Shown: piece after piece, positions 6,375 through 6,456 of the stretch
Layout: each line of letters begins with the position of its first letter
Numbering within the stretch: the stretch's first letter is position 1
NCBI GenBank assembly: GCA_017860375.1
Contig: JAGDMB010000162.1
Coordinates: 1-6,456, forward strand
Reading direction: 5' to 3'
DNA from: Bacteroidota bacterium
Lineage (GTDB): Bacteria > Bacteroidota > Bacteroidia > Bacteroidales > UBA10428
Length of the DNA: 6,456 bases
Program-made: the position numbers and the translations under genes
Notes under the pieces: model-generated
Seen by the model: the letters and a program-made list of their open reading frames with translations, nothing else
Databases searched by the model: none
Told to the model about the DNA's origin: nothing

Positions 6375-6456
6375 TTACAGGATCTGCCTGATATTCTCCG
6401 TAACAATATGGCCATCAAACAGTTGAATGATCCGGTGTGCTTTATCGGCATCCGAA
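6375..6456 (-). CDS. ABC transporter ATP-binding protein, C-terminal end (5' part outside window)
   Basis: Read on the minus strand, the frame ending in TAA at 6377-6375 is open to the window edge and gives 26 residues: SDADKAHRIIQLFDG, then HIVTENIRQIL. This matches the segment that follows the H-loop in LolD/MacB-type ABC ATPases, where (A)DRII-x-LxDG-x-IV is the common pattern. The P-loop, signature motif and Walker B would lie outside the window. The protein would be the cytoplasmic ATPase of an exporter, lipoprotein-release or macrolide-type efflux complex. The downstream tolC on the same strand supports an efflux/export operon, although 170 bp of repeats and one small gene intervene. 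The family call rests on a short tail and is therefore moderately sure. Confidence 0.72.
   Translation of the reverse strand, partial: SDADKAHRIIQLFDGHIVTENIRQIL

Overview
The window looks like chromosomal DNA from a member of the Bacteroidota, probably a polysaccharide-degrading Bacteroidales or Marinilabiliales type. The reasons are two secreted glycoside hydrolases with type IX secretion (T9SS) C-terminal tails, a FucP/GluP-type MFS sugar transporter, a Bacteroidota-style TolC protein, A/T-rich start regions without clear Shine-Dalgarno sites, and palindromic intergenic repeats. The genus assignment is inference; no rRNA or marker gene is present.

Left part, plus strand (1-4339): three tightly packed genes form an apparent operon. 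The first is the 3' part of a GH5-type glycosidase with a CBM6 module and a T9SS tail; it is cut by the window start. Four bases after its stop begins a complete GH16 endo-beta-1,3-glucanase (laminarinase-like) with two PKD-like modules, a CBM6 and a T9SS tail. The next start codon directly follows the GH16 stop and opens an MFS sugar/H+ symporter gene. The two enzymes would cut a beta-glucan outside the cell, and the transporter would take the released sugar across the inner membrane. No SusC/SusD pair is visible in the window.

Middle (4340-4461): this is the convergent junction between the transporter and tolC. It holds a perfect 19-bp inverted repeat whose arms are themselves palindromic, preceded by two direct octamers.

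Right part, minus strand (6456-4462): in transcription order there is the last 26 codons of an ABC transporter ATPase (cut by the window end), a 170-bp gap filled with octamer and GC-rich palindromic repeats, a small conserved-looking protein of unknown function, and a TolC-family outer-membrane protein. The ABC ATPase and TolC suggest a tripartite efflux/export operon whose permease and adaptor would lie outside the window. The small gene carries an exact in-frame 63-bp duplication of its first 21 codons.

I do not see a clearly new biological system. The most unusual points are the 5' duplication in the small gene and the two repeat clusters, which share the same layout (TTTGAAG-like octamers followed by palindromes).
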